Shown here: positions 1 to 8,776 of the stretch, in pieces
How positions within the stretch are numbered: position 1 is the stretch's first letter
Layout of the letters: the number at the start of each line of letters is the position of its first letter
Translations under genes and position numbers: made by a program
Assembly (NCBI GenBank): GCA_963807425.1
Contig: CAWEBZ010000012.1
Coordinates: forward strand, 372,001 to 436,000
Source of the DNA: VRUE01 sp963807425
GTDB taxonomy: Bacteria; Actinomycetota; Thermoleophilia; Solirubrobacterales; 70-9
Length of the DNA stretch: 64,000 bases
Direction of reading: 5' to 3'
The notes under the pieces: generated by a model
Databases searched by the model: none
The model's input: the letters and a program-made list of their open reading frames with translations, nothing else
What the model was told of the DNA's origin: nothing

Positions 1-336
1 CTCATAGCCCTCGACCTTGACGTTGGTGTAGCCGAACGCCTCGACCAGCGGCATCAGGTTGGGCCACTGCTCCCGCAGCAGGTCGGGCCGCGGTTTGCGC
101 TGGGCCTTGTAGAGGTCGTAGGTGACCTCTCGCCCGGACATGCCCGCGTCCCAGGCGACGACGACGCCAGCGGGGTGGTGCTCGTCGATGATCTTGACCA
201 GCATCGAGGCCAGGCCGTAGATCGCGTTCGTCGGCCGCCCATCGCTGGTCCCGATCGACTCCGGCAGCGCGAAGAACGCCCGGTAGGCGAGCGAGTTACC
301 GTCGATCAAAATGAGCTCTTTGCCGTCGTCGGCCAT
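1..336 (-). CDS. polA: DNA polymerase I, N-terminal fragment (5' nuclease domain)
   Basis: This is the first 112 codons of DNA polymerase I, which removes RNA primers and fills gaps in replication and repair; the gene runs off the left edge. The N-terminus LIDGNSLAYRAFFALP is the conserved start of the 5'-3' exonuclease (FEN-like) domain, with its first metal-binding Asp, followed by AWDAGMSGRE and a YKAQRKPRPDLL stretch typical of the helical arch region. The ATG at 336 is the only sensible start. It lies 12 bp downstream of the DUF559 gene on the same strand, so the two may be cotranscribed. Nothing can be said of the proofreading or polymerase domains. Confidence 0.93.
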   Translation of the reverse strand, partial: MADDGKELILIDGNSLAYRAFFALPESIGTSDGRPTNAIYGLASMLVKIIDEHHPAGVVVAWDAGMSGREVTYDLYKAQRKPRPDLLREQWPNLMPLVEAFGYTNVKVEGYE

Positions 337-348
337 CGGCCGCCAACT

Positions 349-1182
349 CTATGGCGAGAGCCCGTCGCGCAAAGCGGCCGCGACTCGCTCCGCTTCGGCC
401 GTCACCTGGCGATAACTGAAGCGGAGGACCTCATATCCCCGCTCGCGGAGCTCGAGGTCACGATTGCGATCGTCCTCGAAGGCGACTGGTCCCCGGTGGT
501 AGCGATAGCCGTCGGTCTCGACCACCAGCTGCTGCTCAGGCCAAAGGAAGTCGACGAGGAGCGACCCGACACGCACATTCACCTCAGGCGCCGGCAGGCG
601 ATACCGCCGACAGAGCCGAAGGAAGAGGTGCTCGAGCTCGCTGCGAGTGCGGTCCACAACAGCCTCTGGTCCGGCAGACAGGCCAAGCACGTGGGCCCGG
701 CGGATAGCCCGACGCAGCTCCACCCCTGAGACGATGCAACGAAGGTCGGCGATTGTCCGCGCGGGAGTGGTAATTGGAATACCCCTGTGACGTGTCGTGT
801 GCTTAGGCGACAACGTCCTTGACCGGTGGAGGCGAATGCCCTTGCGTCGCTTTCTCCCGCTACTGCTGGGGATCGAAACATCGATCAATTCAGTCCCCCC
901 AGACAAGAGCCCCCAAAGCCCCGCCGCACTGCGGTGGCTGACGACCGCGCCCGCTCCGCAGGCCCTGGCCGCCGCCATCCAATGCACCTCGTCCACGAGA
1001 GGACCGTGGCCAACGGCATAGACGCCACGGTGAACCCGGTACAGCCGACCAGACTCCACTCGTCGCGACACGCTGCTGGTGCTGATCCCCGCTGCAAGCA
1101 GCTGCGCCTGCGTGATGACTCCGTGCTGCCGAGTCGCAATCTTCGACACCACGAGATCGGGATTGGCGCCTTTTTCCCGCAT
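349..1182 (-). CDS. AbiEi-like winged helix + DUF559 (Vsr-like) protein
   Basis: Two domains are visible. An N-terminal AbiEi-type winged helix (RQHGVITQAQLLAAG, then GRLYRVHRGVYAVG) is followed by a C-terminal DUF559 domain of the restriction-endonuclease/Vsr fold (VDFLWPEQQLVVETDGYRYH, DDRNRDLELRERGYEVLRF). The acidic residues of VDF and ETDG and the R-x-R-D segment fit a PD-(D/E)XK-like site. This architecture is common in actinobacteria as solitary genes; its role is unproven, and a true AbiEi/AbiEii toxin partner is absent here. The start is doubtful: the ATG at 1182 lies at the centre of a dispersed palindrome (1164-1200), which would supply the first seven residues, MREKGAN. GTG codons at 1152 and 1149 give the usual family N-terminus and are at least as likely. 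Confidence 0.8.
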   Translation of the reverse strand: MREKGANPDLVVSKIATRQHGVITQAQLLAAGISTSSVSRRVESGRLYRVHRGVYAVGHGPLVDEVHWMAAARACGAGAVVSHRSAAGLWGLLSGGTELIDVSIPSSSGRKRRKGIRLHRSRTLSPKHTTRHRGIPITTPARTIADLRCIVSGVELRRAIRRAHVLGLSAGPEAVVDRTRSELEHLFLRLCRRYRLPAPEVNVRVGSLLVDFLWPEQQLVVETDGYRYHRGPVAFEDDRNRDLELRERGYEVLRFSYRQVTAEAERVAAALRDGLSP

Positions 1183-1200
1183 ACCGGGAATAAGGCGCCA
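1164..1200. repeat. Family A palindrome, copy A1 (37 bp)
   Basis: Near-perfect palindrome with left arm tggcgcctttttcccgc, loop centre ata and right arm ccgggaataaggcgcca (15 of 17 positions pair). Related copies are at 21350-21384, 46404-46442 and 27422-27458. It lies 19 bp downstream of the stop codon of the Excalibur lipoprotein gene and overlaps the 5' end of the DUF559 gene, where it supplies a potential ATG. Confidence 0.85.
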
Positions 1201-1219
1201 CCATCGAGAGCCCTCCCCC

Positions 1220-1714
1220 TCAGTAGGCCTCGCAGGCCGAGCCGTCGCTGTCGGAATCGAGGCCATAGTGATCTTCGCCGACCACAACAACCGGGCCGGT
1301 GTAGACAGGCCCGTTGCCGCTTCCACCTTCGCAGTCGTAGTCAGAGGCATACGGATCGAGACAAGCGCCGCTGTAATTGGGATCGCATTCGCTCGATTCC
1401 TCTTCCGCTTGGACTTCTTCTCTTTCCTCTTCTCGCAACGCTCTGGCCCTCTGGCGAGCACGTGCCCGTGCCGCTTCCCGCCTCGCCTGCCTTCGAGCCT
1501 GCTCCGCTCGTCGCACCCTCGCTTCTGCCTTGCGGGCTTCGCGGAGACGTTGCCGTTCATTGGCGCGCTGAGCTTCCTGTGCTGTCTGCCGCTGAAATTC
1601 ACGCTGGGCTTCTCCGGATTTGCTGTCCGAGCCGCAGCCTGCCCCGATCAGGGCCGCAGCGAAGCAAAATGCCAAAACCGTCCGTACTAGGGAAGTTTTC
1701 TTGTAGTACCCCAT
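1220..1714 (-). CDS. Coiled-coil lipoprotein with Excalibur-like C-terminus
   Basis: A 164-residue exported lipoprotein. The N-terminus has a basic start (MGYYKKTSLVR), a hydrophobic core and the lipobox AALIGAGC, giving a lipidated Cys near residue 27. Residues about 35-105 form an Arg/Glu/Ala-rich charged helix, probably a coiled coil. The C-terminal 55 residues are rich in Cys, Asp and Gly and end in GLDSDSDGSACE, which matches the Excalibur calcium-binding motif (DxDxDGxxCE). Expected location is the outer face of the membrane, with calcium binding inferred from the motif. No enzymatic domain is seen. It lies between the cotH-like gene and the DUF559 gene on the same strand. Confidence 0.75.
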   Translation of the reverse strand: MGYYKKTSLVRTVLAFCFAAALIGAGCGSDSKSGEAQREFQRQTAQEAQRANERQRLREARKAEARVRRAEQARRQARREAARARARQRARALREEEREEVQAEEESSECDPNYSGACLDPYASDYDCEGGSGNGPVYTGPVVVVGEDHYGLDSDSDGSACEAY

Positions 1715-1778
1715 GCGTTTGCAAACACAGCATATGGCTGCAATCGCACATGGCGCAGTTACAGAACGTGCGGCAGTG

Positions 1779-3356
1779 CTAGCCGCGCGGCAGGGTGATT
1801 CGGCGGGCTACGTTCTCTGAGCTTCCGCCCGAAGGGAGAAAGCGGGTAGCAACGGTGAGGCCCAGCCATCTCTGCTGCAGCCGTTTGCGGATCGCGGTCG
1901 GCAGGGAGCAGTGCAGGGTGAGGTCACGGGGCTGCTCAACCTGTGCTTGATCGCGGCAGACAACCCGTCCTTTCTTGCCGGTCGCGATCAGTGCCCGTTG
2001 GGCAACCGTGCCACTCGTGCGCAGCCGTATCTGGGTATGCAGGACTCCTCCTGCCTCCCAGGTCCGAATGACCTTGAGGCTGGGGCCAGGAAGACCGACC
2101 TGATTGGAGCTGCCCGGCGGCACCGATGTCGGTCCAGCAAGATTGGGGTCGGGCTCGAGATCATCCCCGAGCCATTCAGCGGCCTCCGCCGGGCGCGTGG
2201 CGATGAACTCGCGGGTCTCGGCCACTCCTTCTGCGATCTCCTCGAGACTGTGCTCCTCGCGCGTGCTCTCGTCGTCTTCCATCTCCTGCCAGGGGGCGAG
2301 CAGGGCGGCGCTGCCGAGCGCGAGGGAATCGAGGTCCATTCCCGCCACCGCATCGCGCACTGTCGCCACCGATCCCCGGTAGAGCGCCCCGCAGGACGCG
2401 TCTGCGAGACAGCGGTCGAACATCAGGCCGGCCGGACCGTCGAAGTCCAGGTGGTACGCCTGCTGAAAGCTTTCGTCGTTCCCCGAGGGCAGCATCCGGA
2501 AGACGCCGTTCGGGTCGCTGTGGAGGTAATAGTTATTGGGCAGCCACGGGGCCTCTGTGCCGGCGTAGCCGTCCCACTGGCCGATGTACTTCTCGCCCGC
2601 CCACATCCTCGTCATCTCATCGAGGTCGGCGACCGGCGCAACGTGCTCCGCCCAACTCGTGGAGCCGTCGGAGTTGACCCGCTGGACCAGGGCTTTGAGG
2701 TCGCTGCGATCGCCGTCCCCCTCGTCGATCTCGAACATCCATTCCCGGTCGGGCGTCACCTCGGCTTCGTATTCGGACTCGTAGAGATGCTCGACGTCGG
2801 GTTGGAAGGAGCCGAATATCTTCTCCAGAGCAACACGGTCGAGGGTCTCGATGTTGAGATGGACGCCGTAGTCCTCTCCGTCGACGTAGACGTAGGCGTA
2901 GCCGGTCCGCGGGGCGGGGACACCAGCGCCGCGAAACACCGTATAGGCGAGTGTCTCGTGGATCATCGAGGGGTCCTCGACCATGCTGTTGAGGGTCATC
3001 GTCCTGAGACCGCGGAAGGACGCCTCTTCGAATTTGATCTTGAAAGCCGACTTGCCGCTGAGAGGCCGGCGAGAGGCGCTCCCCTTCAGCTTCATTTTGA
3101 TGTTCAGGGGCGTGGAGAAGGCTTCCACGCCGTCGGGAGTTCCGTCGGTTTCGGCAAGCGAGAATTTCGCCGCCACGTATTTGTCGCTGTCCGCTTCTAG
3201 CTTTTCCCTGTCTTTCTGCTGCAAGGACAGTTCGATCACGTGCATCCGCCCAGGGTCGTAGAGCTCCGCCGCCGGGTCCGCTGCCGTTGCGACAGCGACC
3301 GGCGCCGCCAGGCAGGCAGCTACCACCGCCCCTTGCGTCGCGATCCTGCGCATCAT
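1779..3356 (-). CDS. CotH-like secreted protein kinase-fold protein
   Basis: A 525-residue protein of the CotH family, atypical protein kinases first known from Bacillus spore coats and found in many non-sporulating bacteria. It starts at the tandem ATG (MMRRIATQG) followed by a signal peptide ending near AVATAADPA. CotH landmarks are IKMKLKGSASRRPLSGKSAF with KIKF, VDGEDYGVHLNIETLD, and GQWDGYAG followed by NNYYLHSD. At the catalytic metal-binding segment, families usually read WDxDxTFG; here it reads LPSGNDESFQ, so one of the two acidic residues is replaced by Gly and kinase activity is uncertain. The C-terminal 100 residues look like an added beta-rich domain. It is divergent from the malic enzyme gene. 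Confidence 0.82.
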   Translation of the reverse strand: MMRRIATQGAVVAACLAAPVAVATAADPAAELYDPGRMHVIELSLQQKDREKLEADSDKYVAAKFSLAETDGTPDGVEAFSTPLNIKMKLKGSASRRPLSGKSAFKIKFEEASFRGLRTMTLNSMVEDPSMIHETLAYTVFRGAGVPAPRTGYAYVYVDGEDYGVHLNIETLDRVALEKIFGSFQPDVEHLYESEYEAEVTPDREWMFEIDEGDGDRSDLKALVQRVNSDGSTSWAEHVAPVADLDEMTRMWAGEKYIGQWDGYAGTEAPWLPNNYYLHSDPNGVFRMLPSGNDESFQQAYHLDFDGPAGLMFDRCLADASCGALYRGSVATVRDAVAGMDLDSLALGSAALLAPWQEMEDDESTREEHSLEEIAEGVAETREFIATRPAEAAEWLGDDLEPDPNLAGPTSVPPGSSNQVGLPGPSLKVIRTWEAGGVLHTQIRLRTSGTVAQRALIATGKKGRVVCRDQAQVEQPRDLTLHCSLPTAIRKRLQQRWLGLTVATRFLPSGGSSENVARRITLPRG

Positions 3357-3452
3357 CCCGCCAACACTCACCACATCACGGTAACGATCCAGGGGCCTCA
3401 GCACTCGCGCCTCGCACAGGCCGAGAGGCGGAATCTGATTCGATAGCCGCCA
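3357..3452. promoter_or_regulatory. Divergent intergenic region (cotH-like / malic enzyme)
   Basis: This 96-bp gap separates two divergent genes and must carry at least one promoter for each. I see no convincing -35/-10 pair and no operator-like inverted repeat. The call rests on gene orientation alone. Confidence 0.3.
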
Positions 3453-4910
<1,458 letters not shown>

Positions 4911-4914
4911 CGCG

Positions 4915-5820
4915 GTGAAGGTCCTCGTCACCGGAGCCAGCGGCTTCATCGGGTCGTCCCTCTGCGACTCGCTGCTGGTCCGGGGCGACACGGTCGTCGG
5001 CTTGACGCGCGACCCCGAGCGGGCGCGACAGACGAATCCCAGCGTTCTCTGGCATCCCTGGGAGCCGACCCTGGAACGCCCGCCTGCGGCCGCCTTCGAG
5101 GGAGTCGACGGGGTGGTCAACCTGGTCGGCGAGAAGATCAACCAACGCTGGACCGACGAGGCGAAGCAGCGGATCATGGAGAGCCGCCGCACCGGCACCC
5201 ACAACCTGATCGGGACGATTGCCGGGCTGGAGCGCAAGCCGGCGGTGCTGGTCAACCAGTCGGCGATCGGCTTCTACGGCGACCGCGGCGAGGCGATCGT
5301 CGACGAGTCGGCGTCGCCGGGAGAGGGCTTCGACGCCGAGGTCGTGAAGGAGTGGGAGAAGGCGGCCGGCGAGGCCGAAAGCACCGGCGTTCGCCTCGTC
5401 GTCGTTCGCACCGGCCATGTGCTCGATCCGCGCGGCGGCTTCCTCGGTCAGCTGCTGACGCCGTTCAAGCTCGGCGTCGGCGGACCGCTGGCCGGCGGCC
5501 GGCAGTACGTCTCCTGGATCCACGTCGAGGACGAGATCGGGATCCTGCTCTGGGCGCTCGACGAGGCGAAGGTGAGCGGGGTGGTGAACTCGACCGCGCC
5601 AAATCCGGTCACGAACAAGGTCTTCTCCAAGGCGCTCGGCAAAGTGCTTGGGCGACCGGCGGTGCTACCGATACCGGGACTCACCCTGGACCTGATGTAC
5701 GGGGGCGAGTTCGGCAAGGTGCTCAGGGGTGGGCAACGGGTGGTGCCGCGACGGGCGCTGGACCTCGGGTACGAGTTTCGGTTTCCGGAGCTGGATCCGG
5801 CGCTTGAAGATTTGCTCTAG
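4915..5820 (+). CDS. TIGR01777-family epimerase (SDR, YfcH/SulA-like)
   Basis: An extended short-chain dehydrogenase of 301 residues with a GTG start. The N-terminal Rossmann motif is VTGASGFIGSSL; GEKINQRW and SAIGFYGDRG (with the SDR Tyr) are hallmarks of the TIGR01777 group, and WIHVEDEIG and NSTAPNPVTN complete the family signature. Members are called NAD-dependent epimerases or SulA-like cell-division proteins, but the substrate is unknown. It follows malic enzyme by 4 bp. A family B palindrome begins 6 bp after its stop codon. Confidence 0.9.
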   Translation: MKVLVTGASGFIGSSLCDSLLVRGDTVVGLTRDPERARQTNPSVLWHPWEPTLERPPAAAFEGVDGVVNLVGEKINQRWTDEAKQRIMESRRTGTHNLIGTIAGLERKPAVLVNQSAIGFYGDRGEAIVDESASPGEGFDAEVVKEWEKAAGEAESTGVRLVVVRTGHVLDPRGGFLGQLLTPFKLGVGGPLAGGRQYVSWIHVEDEIGILLWALDEAKVSGVVNSTAPNPVTNKVFSKALGKVLGRPAVLPIPGLTLDLMYGGEFGKVLRGGQRVVPRRALDLGYEFRFPELDPALEDLL

Positions 5821-5826
5821 GTCGGG

Positions 5827-5927
5827 GGAGCGACGGGCATTCCCCCGGCGGAACCCGCGTCGGGGTCTCAGCTAGGGCTCATTTCAAGGTTGCTCACAAG
5901 TTCCTTTGGGGGAATGCCCGTCGCTCC
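5827..5927. repeat. Family B palindrome, copy B1 (101 bp)
   Basis: Perfect 20-bp arms, ggagcgacgggcattccccc at 5827-5846 and its reverse complement at 5908-5927, enclose a 61-bp interior. An inverted copy, also 101 bp, is at 6402-6502: most interior positions match, and its arms differ at three positions that are all compensated. B1 touches the stop codon of the minus-strand lipoprotein gene (5928) and lies 6 bp after the stop of the plus-strand epimerase gene, so it may also act as a bidirectional 3' hairpin. Confidence 0.9.
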
Positions 5928-6395
5928 TCAGGTCTCGGGCAGGGCGTCGCGGACTGACTCTCGGAGGGAGCCGGAGCTTCCGGCGTCTTCGATGGCTTGG
6001 AGCAAGCGCGCCATCGCTGCTTTGCCTGAGCTTTTGGAAGTCCAGGCGATGCCGGCGGATTCGAGGATCGGGTGGGTGAAGCGAGCGGCCCGGGGGTTGG
6101 GAGCTTCTAGATAGCCAACAGTCGTCGAGTCCTCGGTCGCGCGACGAGCATTGGCGCCGAGGGTGGAAAGACTGAGCTTCTGCCCCTCCCGACCGCTCGG
6201 CAAACAGATCGCACGAACCCGAACATCGCCGGCCCGCCCCCCCTGGTCCGCCAGCTCCTGCTTCGCCGCCACGCAGAGGGGAGCTTCGACGTAAGCAGTT
6301 ACGACGGCATTCTCCGCAACGCCTTCGTCCCCGCAGCCAGCAACAACCGCAGCCGTGACCAAGGTGCAAACAGCTGTTACGACGGCCTTGCGCAA
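5928..6395 (-). CDS. Small lipoprotein resembling a reduced LivK-type binding protein
   Basis: A lipoprotein of about 155 residues. From the TTG at 6395 the protein begins with a signal peptide and lipobox (VVAGCGDEG). The mature part resembles type-I periplasmic binding proteins: GRAGDVRVRAICL and GANARRATEDSTTVGYLEA recall the first lobe of LivK-like proteins, then the chain jumps to KAAMARLLQAIEDAG, normally near the C-terminus. At under half the usual length it cannot form two full lobes. No permease or ATPase is adjacent, so transport is doubtful and sensing or remnant status is possible. The frame stays open upstream through palindrome B2, offering alternative starts (GTG, TTG), none with a clear ribosome binding site. 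B1 abuts its stop and B2 ends 6 bp before its start. Confidence 0.7.
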   Translation of the reverse strand: MRKAVVTAVCTLVTAAVVAGCGDEGVAENAVVTAYVEAPLCVAAKQELADQGGRAGDVRVRAICLPSGREGQKLSLSTLGANARRATEDSTTVGYLEAPNPRAARFTHPILESAGIAWTSKSSGKAAMARLLQAIEDAGSSGSLRESVRDALPET

Positions 6396-6401
6396 GACCG
6401 A

Positions 6402-6502
6402 GGTGGGGCGGGCATTCCCCCAAAGGAACTTGTGAGCCACTGACAAGTGAGCCCTAGCTGAGATCCCGACGCGGGTTCCGCCGGGGGAATGCCCGCCCCA
6501 CC
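6402..6502. repeat. Family B palindrome, copy B2 (101 bp, inverted relative to B1)
   Basis: Perfect 20-bp arms, ggtggggcgggcattccccc at 6402-6421 and the complement at 6483-6502, enclose a 61-bp interior that in reverse orientation closely matches B1. It lies 11 bp after the pfk stop codon and 6 bp before the putative start of the small lipoprotein gene. Confidence 0.9.
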
Positions 6503-6513
6503 CCCGCCTAGTG

Positions 6514-7542
6514 TCAGCCAAAGAAAACCTCTGCCTCCGAATACAACGATTTGGGAACCGTCTTCAGCTCCGCAGTCGCCTCGGTCAGCTGCACCAGCTC
6601 GATGTCGGTGCCGCGCAGCGCCGTCATCGTCCCCCAGCGCCCCGCGTCGGCGGCATCGATCGCGTGCAGGCCGAAGCGAGTCGCCAGCACGCGGTCGAAG
6701 GCGGTCGGGGTGCCACCGCGCTGCACGTGGCCGAGCACAGTTGCCCGCGTCTCCTTGCCGGTGCGCTGCTCGATCTCGCCCTCGAGCCAGTGGGCGATGC
6801 CGCCGAGGCGGACGTGGCCGAAGGCGTCGAGGTGCTTACTGTCGATCTCGGGCATCCCGCCCACCGGCTGCGCCCCCTCGGCGACGACGAGGATCGGCGC
6901 GTAGTGGCTGTCGAAGCGGCGACCGACGAATTCGCAGACCCGCTCGAGGTCGAACGGCAGCTCGGGGATGAGGATCACGTTGGCGCCGCCGGCTAGCCCC
7001 GCGTGGAAGGCGATCCAGCCCGCATGGCGCCCCATCACCTCGACGATCAGCACCCGGTGATGGCTGTCTGCCGTGGTGTGGAGACGGTCGATCGCCTCCA
7101 TCGCGATGTTGACCGCGGTGTCGAAGCCGAAGGTGTAGTCGGTGGCGCTGAGGTCGTTGTCAATCGTCTTCGGCACCCCGACCACTGCGACCCCGTGCTC
7201 GCTGTGAAGCCTCGAAGCGACTCCGAGGGTGTCCTCGCCGCCGATCGCGATCAGCCCGTCGACCCCTGCCTCGGCGAGGTTCGCCGCGATCCGCTCGGCA
7301 CCGTTGTCCTCGGCGAAGGGATTGGTTCGCGAGGAGCCGAGGATCGTGCCTCCGCGAGGCAGGATGCCGCGCACATCGGGCACCCCGAGTGGGCGGCTGT
7401 CGCCCTCGAGTGGACCCCGCCAGCCATCGCGGTAGCCGACGAACTCATGTCCGCAGTGTTCGACCCCCTTGCGCACAACGGCGCGGATCACTGCGTTCAG
7501 TCCGGGACAGTCGCCCCCGCCGGTCAGTACGCCGATCCGCAT
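6514..7542 (-). CDS. pfkA: 6-phosphofructokinase, PPi-type active site
   Basis: Phosphofructokinase makes fructose 1,6-bisphosphate in glycolysis. This 342-residue member has the N-terminal GVLTGGGDCPGLNAVIR, GGEDTLG (residues 101-107), PKTIDNDL with the catalytic Asp, and MGRHAGWIA. In this family Gly at position 104 marks ATP users, while Asp there together with Lys in PKTIDND marks pyrophosphate-dependent enzymes such as that of Amycolatopsis methanolica. Here residue 104 is Asp and the Lys is present, so I infer a reversible PPi-dependent enzyme; this needs assay. It is divergent from the methyltransferase gene. Confidence 0.92.
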   Translation of the reverse strand: MRIGVLTGGGDCPGLNAVIRAVVRKGVEHCGHEFVGYRDGWRGPLEGDSRPLGVPDVRGILPRGGTILGSSRTNPFAEDNGAERIAANLAEAGVDGLIAIGGEDTLGVASRLHSEHGVAVVGVPKTIDNDLSATDYTFGFDTAVNIAMEAIDRLHTTADSHHRVLIVEVMGRHAGWIAFHAGLAGGANVILIPELPFDLERVCEFVGRRFDSHYAPILVVAEGAQPVGGMPEIDSKHLDAFGHVRLGGIAHWLEGEIEQRTGKETRATVLGHVQRGGTPTAFDRVLATRFGLHAIDAADAGRWGTMTALRGTDIELVQLTEATAELKTVPKSLYSEAEVFFG

Positions 7543-7613
7543 CGGCTCAGATTAGTGCGGCCGGTCCGCTGATAACGCGGTAGTTTCGTTGAGAGCAAGC
7601 GAAGGGAGAAGAG
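7543..7613. promoter_or_regulatory. Divergent intergenic region (pfk / methyltransferase)
   Basis: A 71-bp gap between divergent genes. A purine-rich stretch (gaagggagaagag) just before the ATG at 7614 is a good ribosome binding site for the methyltransferase. Promoters are expected here from orientation, but I cannot assign boxes. Confidence 0.3.
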
Positions 7614-8429
7614 ATGAACGACGCAGTCGATCTACAAGCTGTCGGGCAGATGCAGCAGAAGACCTGGTCGGAGGGCGACTTCGCGATGGTCGCCGGCCTG
7701 GTGATGATGGTCGCGGAGGAGCTGGCCGAAACGCTCGATCTGGCACCCAGCGAGCGGGTGCTGGACGTAGCCTGCGGCAGTGGCAACGGGGCGGTCGCCG
7801 CGGCACGGCGCACCTGGGGCGGCGTCGTCGGAGTCGACTTCGTGCCGGCACTGCTCGAGCGTGGCCGCGAAAGGGCGTCGGTGGAACGGCTCGATATCGA
7901 GTTCATCGAGGGCGACGCGACCGCGCTTCCCGTCAAGGACGGCGAGTTCGACGTCGTGACATCGATCTTCGGGGCGATGTTCGCCGCCGACCAGGAGGCG
8001 GCCGCAGCCGAGCTGCTGCGCGCCTGCAAACCCGGCGGCCGGATCGGCATGGCCAACTGGGTCCCGGACGGCGGCGTCGGCCAGATGTTCATGACGATCG
8101 CCAAACACGCCCCTCCCCCGCCCGGAGTCAACCCACCCCTGCTCTGGGGAACCGAGGAGCGGATACGGGAGCTGTTCGGCAACGGGATCTCCGAGCTGCG
8201 GGTCGAACGGCGCTCGGCGCGGCAGGCGTTCAGGTCCGCGGACCACTTCCTAGACTTCTTCCGCACCTACTTCGGGCCGACCAAGGTCGCCTTCGAACGG
8301 GTAGGGCCCGAGGGCGAGGCGGCACTGGAGGCCGACCTGCGCAGCTATCTCGAGCAGAACAACGTGGGCGGAGACCGGGGGATGATTCTGAAGCCCGAGT
8401 ACCTGCAGGTCGTCGCGACGCGCGCCTAG
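7614..8429 (+). CDS. Class I SAM-dependent methyltransferase
   Basis: A 271-residue methyltransferase of the UbiE/type-11 group. Motif I is VLDVACGSGNGAVAAAR (SAM binding), motif II VVGVDFVPALLERGR, then FIEGDATALPVKDGEFDVV and a post-motif GGRIGMANWVPDGG. The C-terminal third, rich in aromatic and acidic residues (HFLDFFRTYFGP), probably shapes the acceptor pocket. The acceptor cannot be deduced; homologues of this type are often annotated only as methyltransferases. It stands alone, divergent from pfk and convergent with a 48-residue membrane protein gene. Confidence 0.85.
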   Translation: MNDAVDLQAVGQMQQKTWSEGDFAMVAGLVMMVAEELAETLDLAPSERVLDVACGSGNGAVAAARRTWGGVVGVDFVPALLERGRERASVERLDIEFIEGDATALPVKDGEFDVVTSIFGAMFAADQEAAAAELLRACKPGGRIGMANWVPDGGVGQMFMTIAKHAPPPPGVNPPLLWGTEERIRELFGNGISELRVERRSARQAFRSADHFLDFFRTYFGPTKVAFERVGPEGEAALEADLRSYLEQNNVGGDRGMILKPEYLQVVATRA

Positions 8430-8443
8430 GGCGCCGAGACGTT

Positions 8444-8590
8444 TTAGGACTTGGGCTGCAGGACGCGGATCACCGCGCCGATCAGGAGCACGGTGAAGAA
8501 GATCAGGCCGGCAACCGGGCCCCCCTGCTCGAGGGAGTAGGAGACCGTCATCGCGGCGAGCGCCAGAAAGAGCGTTACGACCATGCCCAT
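8444..8590 (-). CDS. 48-residue membrane protein, unknown
   Basis: A short reading frame from ATG at 8590 to TAA. The protein (MGMVVTLFLALAAMTVSYS..., ending RVLQPKS) has two hydrophobic segments, about residues 3-18 and 25-44, separated by a short SLEQGG turn, so a two-helix membrane hairpin is likely. The codons are G/C-ending like neighbouring genes. No family is recognised. It lies between the convergent methyltransferase gene and the 164-bp palindrome downstream of trpA, so it could be the last gene transcribed through from trpA. Confidence 0.5.
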   Translation of the reverse strand: MGMVVTLFLALAAMTVSYSLEQGGPVAGLIFFTVLLIGAVIRVLQPKS

Positions 8591-8612
8591 GAGGGGCGGA
8601 TCCTAGCTATTA

Positions 8613-8776
8613 GGCCGGGTGAGGTGAATTTACGTGACCGCGGGGGCGTGACTGGCCAAGCCGGGCGGCGCACGCGGTCGCAGCGCGTAGCATCGCTACG
8701 CGCAAGGCTGTGGGTGCCGATCCGGCGCCGTGCCAGGCGCGTCATCCGTGGGTGCGGAAATTCACCTCACCCGGCC
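8613..8776. repeat. Palindrome G, 164 bp, overlapping the trpA stop codon
   Basis: Outer arms ggccgggtgaggtgaattt (8613-8631) and its exact complement (8758-8776) are 19 bp. The exact centre carries a second hairpin, gcgcgtagc-atc-gctacgcgc (8683-8703), and the flanking stretches between are partly complementary, so the whole 164 bp is one long imperfect palindrome. The right arm contains the trpA stop codon and its last two codons. Confidence 0.85.

Noticed and set aside
175..729. Plus-strand frame opposite polA and the DUF559 gene
   Set aside because: Antisense to two genes with clear domains; no homology-like motif.
5827..6502. Insertion sequence
   Set aside because: Inverted repeats flank a gene, but that gene encodes a lipoprotein and not a transposase, and no short direct repeats at the outer ends are evident.
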